A stretch of DNA of 34,733 nucleotides from Candidatus Kaiserbacteria bacterium. GTDB taxonomy: Bacteria > Patescibacteriota > Minisyncoccia > Phycocordibacterales > UBA2100. The translations under genes and the position numbers were made by a program. Under the pieces are notes generated by a model that made no database searches, had not been told where the DNA came from, and was given only the letters and a program-made list of their open reading frames with translations. How positions within the stretch are numbered: the first letter of the stretch is position 1; each line of letters starts with the position of its first letter. The DNA is taken from the NCBI GenBank assembly GCA_016217965.1, contig JACRFI010000023.1, positions 1-34,733 of the forward strand, read 5' to 3'. This document shows positions 21,052 to 28,412 of the stretch, piece by piece.

Positions 21052-21642
21052 TCATTTTGTCTGACAAGCCCGAGCTGTCGGCGTTAAAACGCCATTTGTC
21101 ACCCTGATACAAAACGGCTTTTTGGTAACCGTGTCATATAACGTAATTCCGGAGGGTACTGCTTCGTTCCCAAGCTCAAGATTTCCTGAGAGGTCCAGCA
21201 TCATTTTGTAATTTGGATCGCCGTTTCCGGAGTGGCCTGAAATGCCGAGCCGCTGCCCAAGAACGCCCGTTTGCGCATTCCCTGCTGCTATGGTCCATGC
21301 GCTCGCGCTACCTTCCGGTTGCCCGACTGCTTTATTAGAGAGGACAAGCATCGCGCGATATCCAAGGGGGCCCGCGTGGCGAACAACCATCGCGGTATCG
21401 GCAGAAGCCGTGCCCTGCACATCAAGCATCGTAACCGGTTCTTTCGTACCAATTCCCACACGCTTTAGAATCGGGTTAATAAAAAATGTGTCCGAGGTGA
21501 GAAGCTGGATAACTTTCTGCTGCATCGCGACGACGCTATCCAAAAGAGACAGCACTGCCCCCTCGTCCGCCCGAACAGAGTATGGGAGCAGCAGAACGAC
21601 GTACACGAACAAGAGGACAAGTGCGCGTCGAGTAATGGCCAT
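21052..21642 (-). CDS. Secreted protein with a tail-fibre/head-repeat-like motif
   Basis: A 196-residue protein with a signal peptide (ALVLLFVYVVLLLPYSVRA, cleavage near residue 25). The mature part opens with a helical stretch, then KRVGIGTKEPVTMLDVQGTA, the VGIGTxxPxxxLDVxGT motif typical of phage tail fibres and bacterial trimeric surface fibres. A middle beta region (AMVVRHAGPLGYRAMLVLSN) and a C-terminal PFCIRVTNGVL...RACQTK with two cysteines follow. It is probably an extracellular fibre or adhesion protein. It is 25 nt downstream of the lytic transglycosylase gene, so they may share a transcript. Confidence 0.7.
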   Translation of the reverse strand: MAITRRALVLLFVYVVLLLPYSVRADEGAVLSLLDSVVAMQQKVIQLLTSDTFFINPILKRVGIGTKEPVTMLDVQGTASADTAMVVRHAGPLGYRAMLVLSNKAVGQPEGSASAWTIAAGNAQTGVLGQRLGISGHSGNGDPNYKMMLDLSGNLELGNEAVPSGITLYDTVTKKPFCIRVTNGVLTPTARACQTK

Positions 21643-21667
21643 GCCTGTATAGTAGCAAAATCACCGG

Positions 21668-22960
21668 CTATTTCCCCTCAAGAATGTTTATATCTTTCTG
21701 GTAGCTTTCCGCAAATTCCATCACATCATCGCCGTAAAATGCATAACTTGCCTTGTTCCAATTTCCGCCCGCGAAGTAGCGAAGGGCGGCTCGGCGCTCT
21801 GCCGCGAACGTCCCTTCGTCCGCACCGTTGTCCATCATAAGGAGCGCCGTTGCGAATATTGCCGTCCGCGCAGTCCAAGGATTCGGCGGATTCTCGCCAA
21901 CAATCGACGCCACTCGATCTTTATACAAAACCCATGTGGAAGGAATAAATTGGGCAGGGCCCATTGCGCCGCCCCACCCGTAGCTCGGTTTTTTCGAGAC
22001 CGGCATTTTATCCGGATCGAGGCCAAGCTCTGCTGTTATCTGTGCAAAGACGGGCCTATCCCGCGTAGGGTGCATGTCCGTCTGCCAGTTTCCCGTTCCC
22101 ACGTTCTCGCCAAGATTCGTTTCCTCGCGAAGGATGGCAAGAATCACCGCTGGCCTGACACCCGTCTTTGCTGAGGCCTCATTGGCATATTCATACGCCT
22201 TACCAAATGGAATGGCGGCAGAGTCACGCAGGCCAAAGAGCGCAGAGCGGATGACGGCCGCCTGCTTCTCGCGCTCGGCAATGAGCTGCTGATACGCTTT
22301 CTCCTGGCCTTTTGTCACAGTGAGAATGCTTTTCTTTTGCTTCTCATCCTTTTCTATTGCCTGCTTCTGCAAGACTTGTATCTGCCGCAAGTCTTGTTCC
22401 TCTATTTGCTGGCCCTCAAGCGCTTCTTTTCTCGTAGCGAGATCGGCGCGGAGTATCGCCATCTCTTTAAATGACGTATCGAGCGCACTCTGTATTTGCT
22501 CGAAATTGTCAACTTCTTCGAAGAAGCGGGTCACACTGCCTTCCCCAAGTGCAAGCTCAGCGAGCGATACATCGTCGATCTCACGCGTGCGCCGGATAAG
22601 TTGCGCAAGAGACTGTTCACTCTTTGAGACTTTTTGGTCTACGCTAACGATCGCGGTTTGCTTATCCGAAATGCCATCGCGAAGTTTCGTTATCGCAATA
22701 TCACGCTGCTTTATTGAAAGCTTCGCAGTCTCAATCTCCGCATCGAGTATGGCAACATCGCGCTCGAGAGAAGTACGCTGCCGCTGCAGTACGGTGAGAT
22801 TTCCTTTCTTTGCAGCAATATCCTTTTCTATCTCTGCAAGCTCCTGCTCAAGCCTTGAGCGGCGTTCTTCAGGAGTTTCCGCATAACTATGAATCGGCAC
22901 GGAAAACAAATAAATTGAAAATATTAGCATTCCGACGACAAACACCCGAGAAACCGACAT
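21668..22960 (-). CDS. Exported coiled-coil protein with a lytic transglycosylase domain
   Basis: A 430-residue protein. The signal peptide covers residues 1-27 (SYAE cleavage region). About 29-235 is a long coiled coil like that of PcsB/CwlO-type and EnvC-type division hydrolase regulators. The C-terminal domain (about 250-430) is a lysozyme-like lytic transglycosylase: ILREETNLG with the likely catalytic Glu280, YGWGGAMGPAQFIPSTWVLY, and NPWTARTAIFATALLMMDNG. It should cleave peptidoglycan glycan strands with 1,6-anhydro ring formation, probably at division or secretion sites. Fusing a coiled coil to the enzyme in one chain is a compact arrangement. Its upstream gap holds element B. Confidence 0.85.
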   Translation of the reverse strand: MSVSRVFVVGMLIFSIYLFSVPIHSYAETPEERRSRLEQELAEIEKDIAAKKGNLTVLQRQRTSLERDVAILDAEIETAKLSIKQRDIAITKLRDGISDKQTAIVSVDQKVSKSEQSLAQLIRRTREIDDVSLAELALGEGSVTRFFEEVDNFEQIQSALDTSFKEMAILRADLATRKEALEGQQIEEQDLRQIQVLQKQAIEKDEKQKKSILTVTKGQEKAYQQLIAEREKQAAVIRSALFGLRDSAAIPFGKAYEYANEASAKTGVRPAVILAILREETNLGENVGTGNWQTDMHPTRDRPVFAQITAELGLDPDKMPVSKKPSYGWGGAMGPAQFIPSTWVLYKDRVASIVGENPPNPWTARTAIFATALLMMDNGADEGTFAAERRAALRYFAGGNWNKASYAFYGDDVMEFAESYQKDINILEGK

Positions 22961-22998
22961 CGCAACATTATAGCCCCTTACAAAGATTCTTTCGAGAT

Positions 22999-23084
22999 GC
23001 AGGGTTGACGTCGCCTAGCGAGCGCGGCGGCGCGAGCTCGAGGAATTTTTCAGCAGAAAAATATCCGTGCGACGGAGGCCCTGC
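22999..23084 (-). repeat. Nested inverted-repeat intergenic element B
   Basis: Outer arms GCAGGG (22999-23004)/CCCTGC (23079-23084), a 4x4 internal loop, then CGTCGC (23009-23014)/GCGACG (23069-23074). Inside are a CGAGC/GCTCG hairpin and ATTTTTC/GAAAAAT with tetraloop AGCA (23052-23055). It begins 13 nt past the rplY stop. Same layout as elements A and C. Confidence 0.65.
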
Positions 23085-23097
23085 GGCGAGAAAAGAA

Positions 23098-23757
23098 TCA
23101 ACCCTCCTTTTTTGTTTCAGCCTCTGCGGCTGGCGCTCCTTCTGCACCGGCCTCACCCTCTTTCTTCTCTTCTCCAACTTCCGCAAGCTTCACTTCCGTC
23201 TCGAGCGGCTTCTCTTCGACGAACGCTGTTATTGAAACGATGATCTCGTCGGAACCAGTCTTCAGTTCTGCAGACGGAGGAAGTTTGATCTGTGAGGCAG
23301 TAATGTGGTCGCCAACATCTGCGAGCGTCGAGAGGTCAACAATGAGATGGTGGGGCAGTTCGGCCGGTGCAACTTCGATCTCTACTTCATGGAGCGCTTT
23401 AACGACGATGTGGCCCGCCTTTTCTGCTGGCGCGAGGCCTTCGAATTCGAGCGGCACATTGATGGTTACTTTCTTGCCCTTCTCGATGACATAAAAATCC
23501 GCATGAAGGGGCTTGTCAGTCACGGGATGCAACTGCACATCATGGATGAGCGTCTGTTTTGCATCGCCTATACCGGTCAGATTTACAATGGTTGTTTCCC
23601 CTGCCTCTCGCCATATCTTGTCGAAAACACGCTCGTCGATCGCTATGGGCGTTGCTTCCTCTTTCGGGCCATAGAAAACTGCCGGAACCTGGCCGTTTTT
23701 GCGCAGGGTTTCGAGCGATTCTTTCGCGTCTCTTTGGTTTACGGCAAGCGTTAACAT
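23098..23757 (-). CDS. rplY: Large ribosomal subunit protein bL25, CTC-type
   Basis: A 5S rRNA-binding 50S protein with the long C-terminal TL5/CTC domain. I start at the ATG at 23757 (219 aa, MLTLAVNQRD), because the track's 12 extra residues come from the heptad tract and hairpin upstream. The L25 domain covers about 1-90 (RKNGQVPAVFYGPKEEATPI, LIHDVQLHPVTDKPLHADFY), the CTC domain about 95-190 (VPLEFEGLAPAEKAGHIVV, ELPHHLIVDLSTL), and the tail is acidic and Ala/Glu-rich. The promoter ends 7 nt before the ATG, so it is probably leaderless. It is divergent from the PfkB gene. Confidence 0.94.
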   Translation of the reverse strand: MLTLAVNQRDAKESLETLRKNGQVPAVFYGPKEEATPIAIDERVFDKIWREAGETTIVNLTGIGDAKQTLIHDVQLHPVTDKPLHADFYVIEKGKKVTINVPLEFEGLAPAEKAGHIVVKALHEVEIEVAPAELPHHLIVDLSTLADVGDHITASQIKLPPSAELKTGSDEIIVSITAFVEEKPLETEVKLAEVGEEKKEGEAGAEGAPAAEAETKKEG

Positions 23758-23764
23758 CGCGAGC

Positions 23765-23793
23765 AATATACATTGCTCGAAGTCATAAGTCAA
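23765..23793 (-). promoter_or_regulatory. rplY promoter with its -35 inside a heptad tract
   Basis: -35 TTGACT (23788-23793), a 17-nt spacer and -10 TATATT (23765-23770), 7 nt before the ATG. The -10 overlaps a perfect 8-bp hairpin (CGAGCAAT/ATTGCTCG). Confidence 0.55.
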
Positions 23794-23814
23794 AAGACAT
23801 AGGTCTTGAGTATG
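23781..23814. repeat. Heptad tract upstream of rplY
   Basis: AGTCATA, AGTCAAA, AGACATA, GGTCTTG, AGTATGA: five 7-bp units. They include the rplY -35 box. Confidence 0.6.
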
Positions 23815-23843
23815 AAAAACATGGATTGTCCACGCCTTTTTCT

Positions 23844-23871
23844 AATGACTTATGACTCAGGACTGTATACT
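23844..23871. repeat. Heptad tract upstream of the PfkB gene
   Basis: TGACTTA, TGACTCA, GGACTGT, ATACT: 7-bp units running into a TATACT box (23866-23871), 6 nt before the ATG at 23878. This box is the likely -10 of the kinase gene, giving a leaderless transcript; no good -35 is seen. Confidence 0.55.
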
Positions 23872-23877
23872 GTTCCT

Positions 23878-24864
23878 ATGAAATACGACATGGTCTCGTT
23901 CGGCGACATTACGACCGACGCGTTTATCCGCCTCAAAGATGCGCACGTAAATTGTAAGATCAATAATGAAGACTGCGAGATTTGCATGAAATTCGGAACG
24001 AAGATCCCTTTTGAATCCGTCACCGAAGTATTAGCAGTGGGAAACGGCCCGAACGCGGCAGTGGCGGTCGCGCGCCTGGGACTTTCGAGCGCCCTTGTGG
24101 CGCATATCGGCGGCGACATGAATGGAGAGTCGTGCCTCAATGCGCTGAAAGAACGAGGTGTCGCGCTCGAATACGTCGAGAAGCATCCCGAAATGCGCAC
24201 GAACTATCACTACATACTGCAATACGGAGCAGAACGGACTATTCTCATCAAACACGAATTATACCCATACAAACTTCCCAATTTTTCAGAACCTCCTTCA
24301 TGGTTCTACATGACCTCGCTTCCCGAAGAAACACTCGACTACCAATTGGACATCGCAAGGTATGCGGCGAAAAACGGCGTGAAGCTCGCATTCCAACCAG
24401 GCACGTACCAGATGAAGCTCGGAACGCAGAAAATGGCAGAAGTCTATGCGGCAAGCGAAATATTCTTCTGCAACAAAGAGGAATCGCAACTTATCCTCGG
24501 CACAAAAGAAGAGGACATCAAGAAATTGCTCGCTGGCATCCAGGCTCTTGGCCCGAAAATTCCCGTCATCACGGATGGCCGCGATGGCTCATACGTTCTT
24601 GAAGAGGGTGTCGCATATCATGTGCCTATGTATCCGGACCCTGCGCCTCCTGTCTCGCGCACAGGTGCAGGAGACGCAACAGCTGCAACAACGGTCGCCT
24701 ACATCATCAAGGGCCTTTCTCCCAAAGATGCGCTGATGCGCGGCACTATTAACGCCGCTGCGGGTGTCCAGGCAGTCCACGTACAGCTCGGGACACTTAC
24801 CGCCGACAAGATTGAAGAATGGTACGCGAAGCGTCCCGCCGATTTTGTGGCAACCAAGATCTAG
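23878..24864 (+). CDS. PfkB-family carbohydrate kinase
   Basis: A 328-residue ribokinase-fold sugar or nucleoside kinase, started at the ATG at 23878 (MKYDMVSFGDITTDAF) instead of the track start 72 nt earlier, which reads through a heptad tract. The N-terminal PfkB signature is GNGPNAAVAVARLGLSSALV with HIGGDMNGE. The C-terminal one is SRTGAGDATAATTVAYIIKG with the catalytic Asp in GAGD. A short cysteine-rich insert (NCKINNEDCEICMKFG, about residues 23-40) is unusual for the family and could bind metal. The substrate is undetermined; ribokinase, fructokinase or adenosine kinase-like activity are all possible. It is one of only two plus-strand genes and converges with the cysteine-rich gene. 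Confidence 0.85.
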   Translation: MKYDMVSFGDITTDAFIRLKDAHVNCKINNEDCEICMKFGTKIPFESVTEVLAVGNGPNAAVAVARLGLSSALVAHIGGDMNGESCLNALKERGVALEYVEKHPEMRTNYHYILQYGAERTILIKHELYPYKLPNFSEPPSWFYMTSLPEETLDYQLDIARYAAKNGVKLAFQPGTYQMKLGTQKMAEVYAASEIFFCNKEESQLILGTKEEDIKKLLAGIQALGPKIPVITDGRDGSYVLEEGVAYHVPMYPDPAPPVSRTGAGDATAATTVAYIIKGLSPKDALMRGTINAAAGVQAVHVQLGTLTADKIEEWYAKRPADFVATKI

Positions 24865-24873
24865 CGCTGTCGC

Positions 24874-26079
24874 TCACGAGCAGACCGCTTGGGCATATTC
24901 CGGAAGGCGAGCGCACTGCGCTTCGCTATTCTCGCCTTTCAGGTATTGGCGTATTTCAATGCCGAGATTTTCATAGCACGCGCGCTCCAATTTCTTGTCG
25001 TCGGCGGCAACACGGCAAAATCTAAAAGAAAGCTCTGGGTTGTTTTCTCCGCCCCAAAACAAGGAACGAAGCGAGGAAGTGAAGCATGGCACAACCCCTT
25101 CTTCAGGCGCCAGCTTGCACCACGAAACGACTTTTGCGAGGGCCTCGTCCGTGAGTGTATTCATGTCGCGAATGTCGCGATTGTTCGCCAATGTTGGAAA
25201 TTCTTTCCCGAAGCCACCGTAGCATGAATCACGAAGCTCCTTATTTCCACGCGGCAAAAGATCGCACAACCTGAACGCGTCCGCGAATTTCTCAGGTTCT
25301 GGATGTCCCATATTGATGCCGGCGACTTCCCAGATGCGTGGAGTGAGATAAATGATGCAGATGTTCTTTGCTTCATCCGGAATGTAATCGGCAGTGCATG
25401 GCGCGAGCGGCTCCTCTTTTGTTAGATATTTCTCGCGTGATTTCTCCCATAGTTCCGGGTCATGCCCGCCACCGCCCATCAATTCCATGACCGCGCCTCC
25501 GACACACTCCACGTATTCGCGATTGCGATATTCGTCCGTGCCTGTCTTCTTGCAAAAATCCACTGTTTCCGGAAATGAATATTCGTAAAATGCGAAGACT
25601 CCGTGCCCGAGGCCGTGGTAGCACATTGTGTACGCACCTGGTCCTCCCGGTGCTTTTTTGCATGCATCACGAATGAGAGCGAGCGCCGCTTCTCCGCCAA
25701 ATTCTTCAAGTGCGCCTATGACTATTGTGTGCGAGCAAGCGTTTCTGAAATCTTGCGTACAATATTGAATGCCATCCACCCCTTCTTGCAGGTATAGCTG
25801 ATCGCCGACTACATGCCCCAGCAAGTGAGTGTCGGTGTTTGGTGGAAGCGTTGCTCGTTTTAAAACTTCGAATGCATACACAGCCCCCTCTTCCGTCGCA
25901 AGGTCCTCAAAGCGCTGAGACAATTCCTTAAAATCTCTTGCCCCCTCTGCGATAGTTGCCGCTTCGGCGTATGCCCCGCTAGAGCTGTTCCACAAAAGAA
26001 AACCTCCGTACAGAATGCCGGCGCATGCGACAACGCCAAGCAGCACAAAAAGCAGCCTCCTATTCATCATGGCGTGCAT
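24874..26079 (-). CDS. Anchored extracytoplasmic protein with cysteine-paired helical repeats
   Basis: A 401-residue protein with an N-terminal anchor or signal (RRLLFVLLGVVACAGILYGGFLLW). The rest carries about six degenerate repeats of roughly 40-50 residues. Each starts with Cys plus an aromatic or small residue and ends in another Cys: CYHGLGHGVFAF...DFCKK, CVGGAVMEL...PCTAD, CIIYL...LCDLLP, CYGGFGKEF...WCKLAP, CFTSSLRSL...FCRVA, CYENLGIEI...QCARLP. This suggests a helical solenoid locked by disulfides. Two His motifs (HLLGHVVG, HGLGHGVF) lie in the first half and could bind metal. I do not know the family's function. It follows the transketolase pair by 27 nt and may be the last gene of that operon, which would be metabolically unrelated. 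Confidence 0.75.
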   Translation of the reverse strand: MHAMMNRRLLFVLLGVVACAGILYGGFLLWNSSSGAYAEAATIAEGARDFKELSQRFEDLATEEGAVYAFEVLKRATLPPNTDTHLLGHVVGDQLYLQEGVDGIQYCTQDFRNACSHTIVIGALEEFGGEAALALIRDACKKAPGGPGAYTMCYHGLGHGVFAFYEYSFPETVDFCKKTGTDEYRNREYVECVGGAVMELMGGGGHDPELWEKSREKYLTKEEPLAPCTADYIPDEAKNICIIYLTPRIWEVAGINMGHPEPEKFADAFRLCDLLPRGNKELRDSCYGGFGKEFPTLANNRDIRDMNTLTDEALAKVVSWCKLAPEEGVVPCFTSSLRSLFWGGENNPELSFRFCRVAADDKKLERACYENLGIEIRQYLKGENSEAQCARLPEYAQAVCS

Positions 26080-26106
26080 AGTACGAAACTTCGCCCTAAA
26101 TACAAG

Positions 26107-27096
26107 CTATACGGCTTTTCGAGCGATTGCTCTCTTCGCTGCAACAGCGATATGCGAGGCACCCATCTCGTAGTGTTCAATGAGCTCTTTTGCCTCCCCT
26201 GACTGGCCGAATTTGTCTTGCATGCCCACAAATTCGATAGGTGTCGGCGCTTCTTTCGCGAGAAGTTCTGCTATCGCACCTCCAAGGCCTCCATGCACCT
26301 GGTGCTCTTCAACGGTAACAACCGCCCCTGCTTCTTTCGCGATCGTGACGATTTCCTGATCCAACGGCTTAAGCGTGTGTACGTTTGCCACGACAACAGA
26401 AATCCCTTCTTTCTCTAGCTCGCGCGCGGCAAGGAGCGCATTGTGCGTAAGAGGCCCGGTAGAAAAAATAGCCACTTGCGGACTCTCACCTTTCCAGAAA
26501 ATCCCAATTTTCCCGATCTCAAATGGAGTGTCAGCTGTAGTCATGATGGGAGATTTCTCTCGTCCGAATCGCATGTAGACCGGTTTTCCGAGTTTTGCCG
26601 CAGCAAGTGTTGCTTTTCTTCCCTCCTCGGAATCGCACGCGGATATCACCGTGAATTTCGGCATCGCGCGCATGAGCGCCATATCTTCGAGCGCTTGGTG
26701 CGTTGCGCCATCGGGCCCCACGGAAACTCCTGCGTGCATACCACACACGATCGCATGCAAGTCATTGAGCGCAATTGTTGTCCGTATCTGCTCCCAGTTC
26801 CTACCGGGAGAGAACGCGGCATACGAAGTAAAGAACGGGATTTTCCCATAGTTCGCCATGCCGGCAGCCACAGTTGCAAGATTTTGTTCGGCAACGCCGA
26901 CCTGGATGAACCTCTCCGGAAACGCCTTTTGGAAGTGATGCGCTTGAGTAGATTCCGCAAGATCCGCAGTAAGAACCACGACCCGCTCGTCGGCTTTCCC
27001 CGCTTCAACAACACCTTTCCCAAATCCCTCGCGCGTCGAAGCCATGTCGGGCTTCTCAAAGACATTCGCTGCAAGTTTTGCGTCTATGTTCAGCAT
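26107..27096 (-). CDS. Transketolase, C-terminal subunit
   Basis: A 329-residue protein with the pyrimidine-binding domain (REGFGKGVVEAGKADERVVV, VGVAEQNLATVAAGMA with the TPP-activating Glu) and the C-terminal transketolase domain (VAIFSTGPLTHNALLAARE, VVTVEEHQVHGGLGGAIAELL). It is the second half of a split transketolase; with the N-terminal subunit it transfers two-carbon units between sugar phosphates and produces erythrose-4-phosphate and pentose phosphates. The start is 1 nt after the stop of the upstream half, so the two are translationally coupled. GVSVGPDGATHQALEDMALMR carries conserved active-site residues. A DXP synthase-like role is less likely because the N-half is transketolase-type. 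Confidence 0.93.
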   Translation of the reverse strand: MLNIDAKLAANVFEKPDMASTREGFGKGVVEAGKADERVVVLTADLAESTQAHHFQKAFPERFIQVGVAEQNLATVAAGMANYGKIPFFTSYAAFSPGRNWEQIRTTIALNDLHAIVCGMHAGVSVGPDGATHQALEDMALMRAMPKFTVISACDSEEGRKATLAAAKLGKPVYMRFGREKSPIMTTADTPFEIGKIGIFWKGESPQVAIFSTGPLTHNALLAARELEKEGISVVVANVHTLKPLDQEIVTIAKEAGAVVTVEEHQVHGGLGGAIAELLAKEAPTPIEFVGMQDKFGQSGEAKELIEHYEMGASHIAVAAKRAIARKAV

Positions 27097-27097
27097 A

Positions 27098-27961
27098 CTA
27101 TTTTACGTGTGCCATTAGCTCCTCAAGAAAAGTATCTTTCTGTTTGTCTGCTGGAATTTTATCCGTAGGCCCCTTCCCTGGTGGAGCACCGTGCCAACGA
27201 TAGTCGTTTTCTATCGTCGGGACACCTTTTCCTGGCGTTGTATGCGCGAGAATAAGTGTTGGCTTTTCTTTGATGGATTTCGCTTCATCACATGCTTCAA
27301 TGAACTGTTGGATGTTGTGTCCGTCTATCGTAATCACGTGCCAGTTGAACGCGCGATATTTATCGGCAAGCGGTTCGAGTGGCATCACATCTTCCGTGTT
27401 GCCATCGATCTGAATGTTGTTGCGATCCATGATCGCGGTCAGATTCGTCAAGCGATACTTGCCGGCGAACATCGCAGCCTCCCACGTGTTTCCTTCTTCC
27501 TGCTCACCGTCCGACATCGCACAGAATACGCGAAAATTCTTACCGTCCATCCGCGCGGCGTATGCGTACCCCGACGCTTGCGACAAACCTGAGCCAAGAG
27601 GGCCGGATGTCGTTTCGACGCCAGGCAGCATGTCACGCTCTGGGTGACCCTGAAGCCGGGAGCCGAATTTACGAAGTGTCATGCACTCTTCCACGGGAAA
27701 ATAACCCGCATGTGCCATCGCCGAATATCGCACTGGGCAGATATGCCCGTTCGAGAGAAAAAGCCTGTCTCTCTCGGCCCAGTCAGGCTTTAGGGGGTCG
27801 TGCTTCAATACGTGAAAATAGAGCGCCGCGAAAATGTCTGTCATCCCAAGGGGTCCCGCCAGGTGCCCCGACTTCGCTGCCGCAAGCATTTCAATGATGG
27901 TTTTGCGGATAGCGAGCGCCTTTTCTTCAATATTCTTTACTTCCGCATCTGTGATGGCCAT
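27098..27961 (-). CDS. Transketolase, N-terminal (TPP-binding) subunit
   Basis: A 287-residue protein. SGHLAGPLGMTDIFAALYF holds a catalytic His, GHPERDMLPGVETTSGPLGS the second active-site segment, and MSDGEQEEGNTWEAAMFA with LTAIMDRNNIQIDG the thiamine-diphosphate/Mg motif. Split transketolases with separate N and C polypeptides are common in archaea and in some bacteria. It lies 13 nt after the PPC-domain gene, putting both halves in the same run as the shikimate genes. This makes sense since erythrose-4-phosphate is the DAHP synthase substrate. Confidence 0.93.
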   Translation of the reverse strand: MAITDAEVKNIEEKALAIRKTIIEMLAAAKSGHLAGPLGMTDIFAALYFHVLKHDPLKPDWAERDRLFLSNGHICPVRYSAMAHAGYFPVEECMTLRKFGSRLQGHPERDMLPGVETTSGPLGSGLSQASGYAYAARMDGKNFRVFCAMSDGEQEEGNTWEAAMFAGKYRLTNLTAIMDRNNIQIDGNTEDVMPLEPLADKYRAFNWHVITIDGHNIQQFIEACDEAKSIKEKPTLILAHTTPGKGVPTIENDYRWHGAPPGKGPTDKIPADKQKDTFLEELMAHVK

Positions 27962-27974
27962 GGTCGAGATTGTA

Positions 27975-28412
27975 CTACAAATTCAGTAACTTGAGTCCAA
28001 TTTCATCATCAAGCTCGCGCGATATTGCTTCGTTGTATGCAGTCAATTCTACTTCAAGAGTTACAGCTACTTTCGCCTCGAATACGTGTCCTCCCACGGG
28101 CTGATTTTCAATGCCCTTTTTGATTCCAGAGAGTACAGCGTGCATATGCACAAACGGTTTTCCCTCAACCTGCGTGACATTACCCGTCATAGAAGCTACT
28201 TCTCGCTCATCGGCATACAAGATAGAACCATATTTTTTGGCATCCAAATCATAGTAGCCAACCTTCGCCTGTTTTACGGCACCGATCGCCCGGAATGAAG
28301 CGCTCAAAATTCCTTTCCGCTCGCAGAAATCCGTTATCGCGAGGATAACATCTTCATCTTTTTGCAGCCGCAACATATAACGGCCTCGTTCTGTTACTTC
28401 CCTTGCCTGCAT
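27975..28412 (-). CDS. PPC (DUF296) domain protein
   Basis: A 145-residue single-domain protein of the plant-and-prokaryote-conserved family. Visible signatures are SFRAIGAVKQAKVGYYDLDAKKY, PFVHMHAVLS and GGHVFEAKVAVTLEVEL; the three His (HMH and GGH) match the metal-binding set of prokaryotic members, which form trimers. Often described as DNA-binding in plants, but bacterial members may be enzymes or metabolite binders. The start overlaps the aroB end by 19 nt; an ATG at 28376 would avoid it. It sits inside the aro-tkt operon, which hints at a regulatory or accessory role there. Confidence 0.88.
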   Translation of the reverse strand: MQAREVTERGRYMLRLQKDEDVILAITDFCERKGILSASFRAIGAVKQAKVGYYDLDAKKYGSILYADEREVASMTGNVTQVEGKPFVHMHAVLSGIKKGIENQPVGGHVFEAKVAVTLEVELTAYNEAISRELDDEIGLKLLNL

